From: Streptococcus thermophilus
GTDB lineage: Bacteria; Actinomycetota; Actinomycetes; Mycobacteriales; Mycobacteriaceae
Assembly: GCA_900618065.1 (NCBI GenBank)
Contig: UYIL01000003.1
Coordinates: 1,302,001-1,366,000, forward strand
Direction: 5' to 3'
Length of the DNA: 64,000 nucleotides
The translations under genes and the position numbers were made by a program. The notes beneath the pieces are model-generated. The model saw only the letters and a list, made by a program, of their open reading frames with translations, had not been told where the DNA came from and searched no databases. This document shows positions 61,155 through 64,000 of this stretch, piece after piece (the stretch's first letter is position 1; every line of letters begins with the position of its first letter).

Positions 61155-64000
61155 ATGGCCCGCAAGACCTCGCCGTCACCTGCGCAACTATCCCTGAGCA
61201 GCAAGAACGCCGCCGAGGATCTGGAGCGGCTCGGCTGGACCGACAACGACGTGCTCTACACACTCGGCGCGTCCGGCAGCCCCGACCTGACGCTCAACAC
61301 GGCGTACCGTCTCGCGGAAGCGCTCGGTGATTCCTATGCGGAGCTGCGCCAATCGCTTATCGACGATAAAACCCTCCGCGTCCGGCTCTTCGCGCTCCTA
61401 GGAGGATCGACCGCGCTCGGCGACCACCTGGTAGCTCACCCGGAGGAGTGGAGACTCCTGGCGGAGCCGTTGCCGGACAGCGGGGAAATCTTCCACGCCA
61501 TGCTCTCTGCCGTGGATGCGGTGCCGGAGGACGGCGACCCGACCGCGACGGCCGAGCTGGACGCGCCGGGCATCTACCGCGCTGCTGAGGCCGGCAACGA
61601 CGCGAAGCGGGCACTGAAGGATGCCTACCGCACGCTGGTGATGCGGGTCGCTGCCGCCGACCTGGCGGGAACCTTCTCCTCCTTCAAGGGCGTCGGCGGG
61701 GACCAGGAAGAGCTGACCTACCGTGAGGTCACGGAGCTGCTGACCGTCATTGCTGATGCCGCCCTGACTGCGGCGTTGTCTGTGGCGATGCGCTCCGTCC
61801 ACGACGACGAGAAGGCCGAGGGAAAACTGGCCGTCATCGCGATGGGCAAGTGCGGCGCCCGGGAACTGAATTACATCTCGGACGTGGACGTCATCTTCGT
61901 GGCCGAACCGGCTGACGCTAAGGCGACGAAGGTGGCCAGCGAGTTCACGGCCATCGGCAATTCGGCATTCTTCGACGTGGACCCGAACCTGCGGCCGGAG
62001 GGCAAGTCCGGCGCGCTCGTACGCACCCTCGATTCCCACGAGGCGTATTACAAGCGTTGGGCAGACACGTGGGAATTCCAGGCCCTGCTCAAGGCCCGCC
62101 CGATGACGGGGGACATGGAGCTCGGCCAGGAGTACCAGGAACGGTTGCGGCCGATGGTGTGGGAGTCGAGCCAACGCGACTCCTTCGTCGAGGATGTCCA
62201 GGCCATGCGCCGCCGCGTGCTGTCCAACGTCCCGGAAGACATGCGCACCCGCGAGCTCAAACTCGGCTCTGGTGGCCTGCGCGATGTCGAGTTCGCCGTC
62301 CAGCTCCTCCAGCTCGTCCACGGGCGTATCGACGACACCTTGCGCACCCAGAACACCATCGAATCCATTGAGGCCCTCTCCGCCGGCGGGTATATCGGGC
62401 GCGAAGACTCCGCCCGGTTGATCGAGGCCTACGAGTTCCTCCGCCTGCTCGAGCACCGCTTGCAGCTGCACCGCTTCCGCCGCACGCACACACTGCCCGC
62501 TGAGGACGACGCGAAAAACCGCCGCTGGCTCGCCCTGACCGCAGGGTTCGTGTCCACCCCGAAAACGCCCGCCGTCGAGGCGATGGAAAACCACCTCAAA
62601 GGTGAGCGCAAGAAGATCTCCGACCTGCATTCCCGGTTGTTCTACCGCCCGCTGCTCAATGCCATTGCGGGAATGAGCATCGGTGAGGCCTCGCTGACCA
62701 AGGATGCTGCCGTCGCCCAGCTCAAAGCGCTCGGGTACACCCACCCGTTGCGCGCGTACGAGCACCTCACTGCCCTTGCCAGGGGTACCTCACGCAAGGC
62801 GAAGCTCCAGGCCATCTTGCTGCCGACGCTGATGACCTACCTCGGCGACACCGCCGACCCAGATGCCGGCCTGCTCAATTACCGCAAGCTTTCAGAGGCG
62901 GCCAACGACAGGTCCTGGTTCCTGCGCATGCTTCGCGACGAAGGCGTGGTCGGTGAACGCCTCATGCACATCTTGGGGACGTCCCCTTACGCGGCGAATT
63001 TGATTATCAGTGCGCCGGACGTCGTCAAGCAGTTGGGCGATGGTGCCTCGAAACCGAAACTCTTGGACACGAACCCGGACCGTGTCTACAAGTCGCTCAT
63101 CGCGGCCACGAAACGCCACGCGGACCCGGACAGAGCCGTCAATGTGGCGCGGTCGCTGCGGCGCGCGGAACTGGCGCGCATCGCCTCGGCGGACCTGCTG
63201 GGCATGATGAGCGTGCGCGAAGTGTGCGTGCAGCTGTCGTGGGTATGGAACGCCGTGCTGGAGGCAGGGCTGCGGGCGGAGATCCGCGCCGACCTGATCG
63301 AGCGTGAGCTGGAGGAACCGCTGGCGAAGATCGCAGTCATTGGCATGGGGCGCCTCGGCGGCGAAGAACTCGGGTACGGCTCCGACGCAGACGTCATGGT
63401 CGTCGCGGAGCCGGGCGAGGGCGTCGAGGAATCTGAGGCTTTGGCCTGGGCGAAGAAAATCATCGACCAAATGCGCAAACGCCTGGCCAAGCCGTCCAGT
63501 GACCCGCCGCTCGAAGTCGATCTGGGGCTGCGCCCGGAGGGGCGTTCCGGCCCGGTGGCGCGGACCATCGCCAGTTACGAGCGCTACTACGACGAGTGGG
63601 GCGCGGTCTGGGAAAAGCAGGCCCTCTTGCGCGCCACGGTGTGTGCCGGCGATGTCGAGGTGGGGAAGAACTTCCTCACAGCCATTGACAAGTTCCGCTA
63701 CCCGGAAGGCGGCGCTAGCGACGCGGAGATCAAAGAGATCCGCCGCATCAAAGCGCGTGTGGATAACGAGCGGCTGCCGCGCGGCGCTGACCGCGCCACG
63801 CACACCAAGCTCGGCCGCGGCGCGCTATCCGACATCGAGTGGACAGTACAGCTGCTCACCATGATGCACGCCGATACCTACGAGGAGCTGCACAACACGT
63901 CCACCCTGGAAGTGCTCGACTTCCTGGTCACGGACCAAGCCAGCGAAATTATTGGGAACTCGCAGGCACGCAAGCTCACTGATGCGTGGCTCATGGCCAC
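61155..64000 (+). CDS. glnE: Glutamine synthetase adenylyltransferase GlnE, partial
   Basis: The frame runs open from ATG 61155 to the right edge (948 codons), so the C-terminal end is outside the window. GGAGG at 61141-61145 is its ribosome-binding site. The N-terminal deadenylylating domain has the nucleotidyltransferase motif LAVIAMGKCGARELNYISDVDVIFV, and the C-terminal adenylylating domain has the twin IAVIGMGRLGGEELGYGSDADVMVV, with DVEFAVQ and DIEWTVQ in the following helical domains. It adds or removes AMP on glutamine synthetase according to nitrogen status. The 455-residue minus-strand ORF over it is a shadow. Confidence 0.96.
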   Translation, partial: MARKTSPSPAQLSLSSKNAAEDLERLGWTDNDVLYTLGASGSPDLTLNTAYRLAEALGDSYAELRQSLIDDKTLRVRLFALLGGSTALGDHLVAHPEEWRLLAEPLPDSGEIFHAMLSAVDAVPEDGDPTATAELDAPGIYRAAEAGNDAKRALKDAYRTLVMRVAAADLAGTFSSFKGVGGDQEELTYREVTELLTVIADAALTAALSVAMRSVHDDEKAEGKLAVIAMGKCGARELNYISDVDVIFVAEPADAKATKVASEFTAIGNSAFFDVDPNLRPEGKSGALVRTLDSHEAYYKRWADTWEFQALLKARPMTGDMELGQEYQERLRPMVWESSQRDSFVEDVQAMRRRVLSNVPEDMRTRELKLGSGGLRDVEFAVQLLQLVHGRIDDTLRTQNTIESIEALSAGGYIGREDSARLIEAYEFLRLLEHRLQLHRFRRTHTLPAEDDAKNRRWLALTAGFVSTPKTPAVEAMENHLKGERKKISDLHSRLFYRPLLNAIAGMSIGEASLTKDAAVAQLKALGYTHPLRAYEHLTALARGTSRKAKLQAILLPTLMTYLGDTADPDAGLLNYRKLSEAANDRSWFLRMLRDEGVVGERLMHILGTSPYAANLIISAPDVVKQLGDGASKPKLLDTNPDRVYKSLIAATKRHADPDRAVNVARSLRRAELARIASADLLGMMSVREVCVQLSWVWNAVLEAGLRAEIRADLIERELEEPLAKIAVIGMGRLGGEELGYGSDADVMVVAEPGEGVEESEALAWAKKIIDQMRKRLAKPSSDPPLEVDLGLRPEGRSGPVARTIASYERYYDEWGAVWEKQALLRATVCAGDVEVGKNFLTAIDKFRYPEGGASDAEIKEIRRIKARVDNERLPRGADRATHTKLGRGALSDIEWTVQLLTMMHADTYEELHNTSTLEVLDFLVTDQASEIIGNSQARKLTDAWLMA

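Noticed and set aside
61398..62765. 455-residue minus-strand ORF opposite glnE
   Set aside because: glnE is certain in the plus frame with both nucleotidyltransferase motifs.

Overview
The window is high-GC actinobacterial chromosome, almost certainly Corynebacterium. The evidence is gene order (hemW-hrcA-dnaJ2-rsmE-phoH-ybeY-CBS protein-era-recO-uppS, smtB-zur/glyS, dgt-dnaG, eno-ftsB-DUF501-ppx, aceE, SURF1-ptpA, nif3-zinc ribbon-rnhA/phosphatase-rnpB, glnA2-glnE), which follows the mycobacterial/corynebacterial backbone. A PorB/PorC-like secreted protein next to eno and frequent leaderless starts (a -10 hexamer 7-8 nt before ATG/GTG) agree. Neither species nor strain can be read from this.

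Layout. 1-9700: end of a fatty acyl-CoA ligase, then a packed plus-strand block for heme chaperoning, heat-shock control (CIRCE over the hrcA start), ribosome and RNA maturation, and pyridoxal kinase. 9955-16055: era, recO, uppS, the zinc regulators smtB-like and zur on the minus strand, glyS and two small unknown genes. 16336-24542: a TPM/coiled-coil secreted protein, dgt, an accessory AbiEi/nuclease-like gene inside repeats, an RNase Sa-like protein, dnaG, mazG and a porin-like protein. 24725-30600: transglycosylase-like protein, a small toxin-antitoxin-like pair, eno, ftsB, ppx and two tRNAs. 30809-42654 is more accessory: a repetitive Ser/Pro-rich surface protein, M20 peptidase, serine hydrolase, TRIC channel, ACP, alpha/beta hydrolase, EthA-like monooxygenase and small membrane proteins. 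42715-54832: aceE, tRNA-Val, SURF1, phosphatases, Nif3, RNase H fusion, rnpB and an RNB nuclease. 54837-64000: a galactokinase-like protein, a 1.5 kb insertion, a CYTH-CHAD protein, glnA2 and the start of glnE.

The most unusual content is in the repeats. (1) An 11-mer, GCTTATCGACG/CGTCGATAAGC, occurs at least 14 times, mostly inside genes as Leu-Ile-Asp codons, and once as an inverted pair forming a hairpin; this resembles DNA-uptake-type words. (2) Several unrelated families of 70-150 bp inverted repeats sit between genes. (3) Two orphan genes of the AbiEi/DUF559-like type (19819-20817 and 56798-57730) are each bracketed by copies of a different palindromic repeat family. One lies in a segment bounded by exact 36-bp direct repeats that duplicate the end of the neighbouring gene. 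This suggests small mobile units in which a nuclease-fold protein is paired with its own palindromes, somewhat like REP/RAYT systems; the link is inference.

Coordinates were counted by hand from the numbered sequence. Starts were chosen from ribosome-binding sites, leaderless -10 spacing and family alignments from memory. No database search was run.
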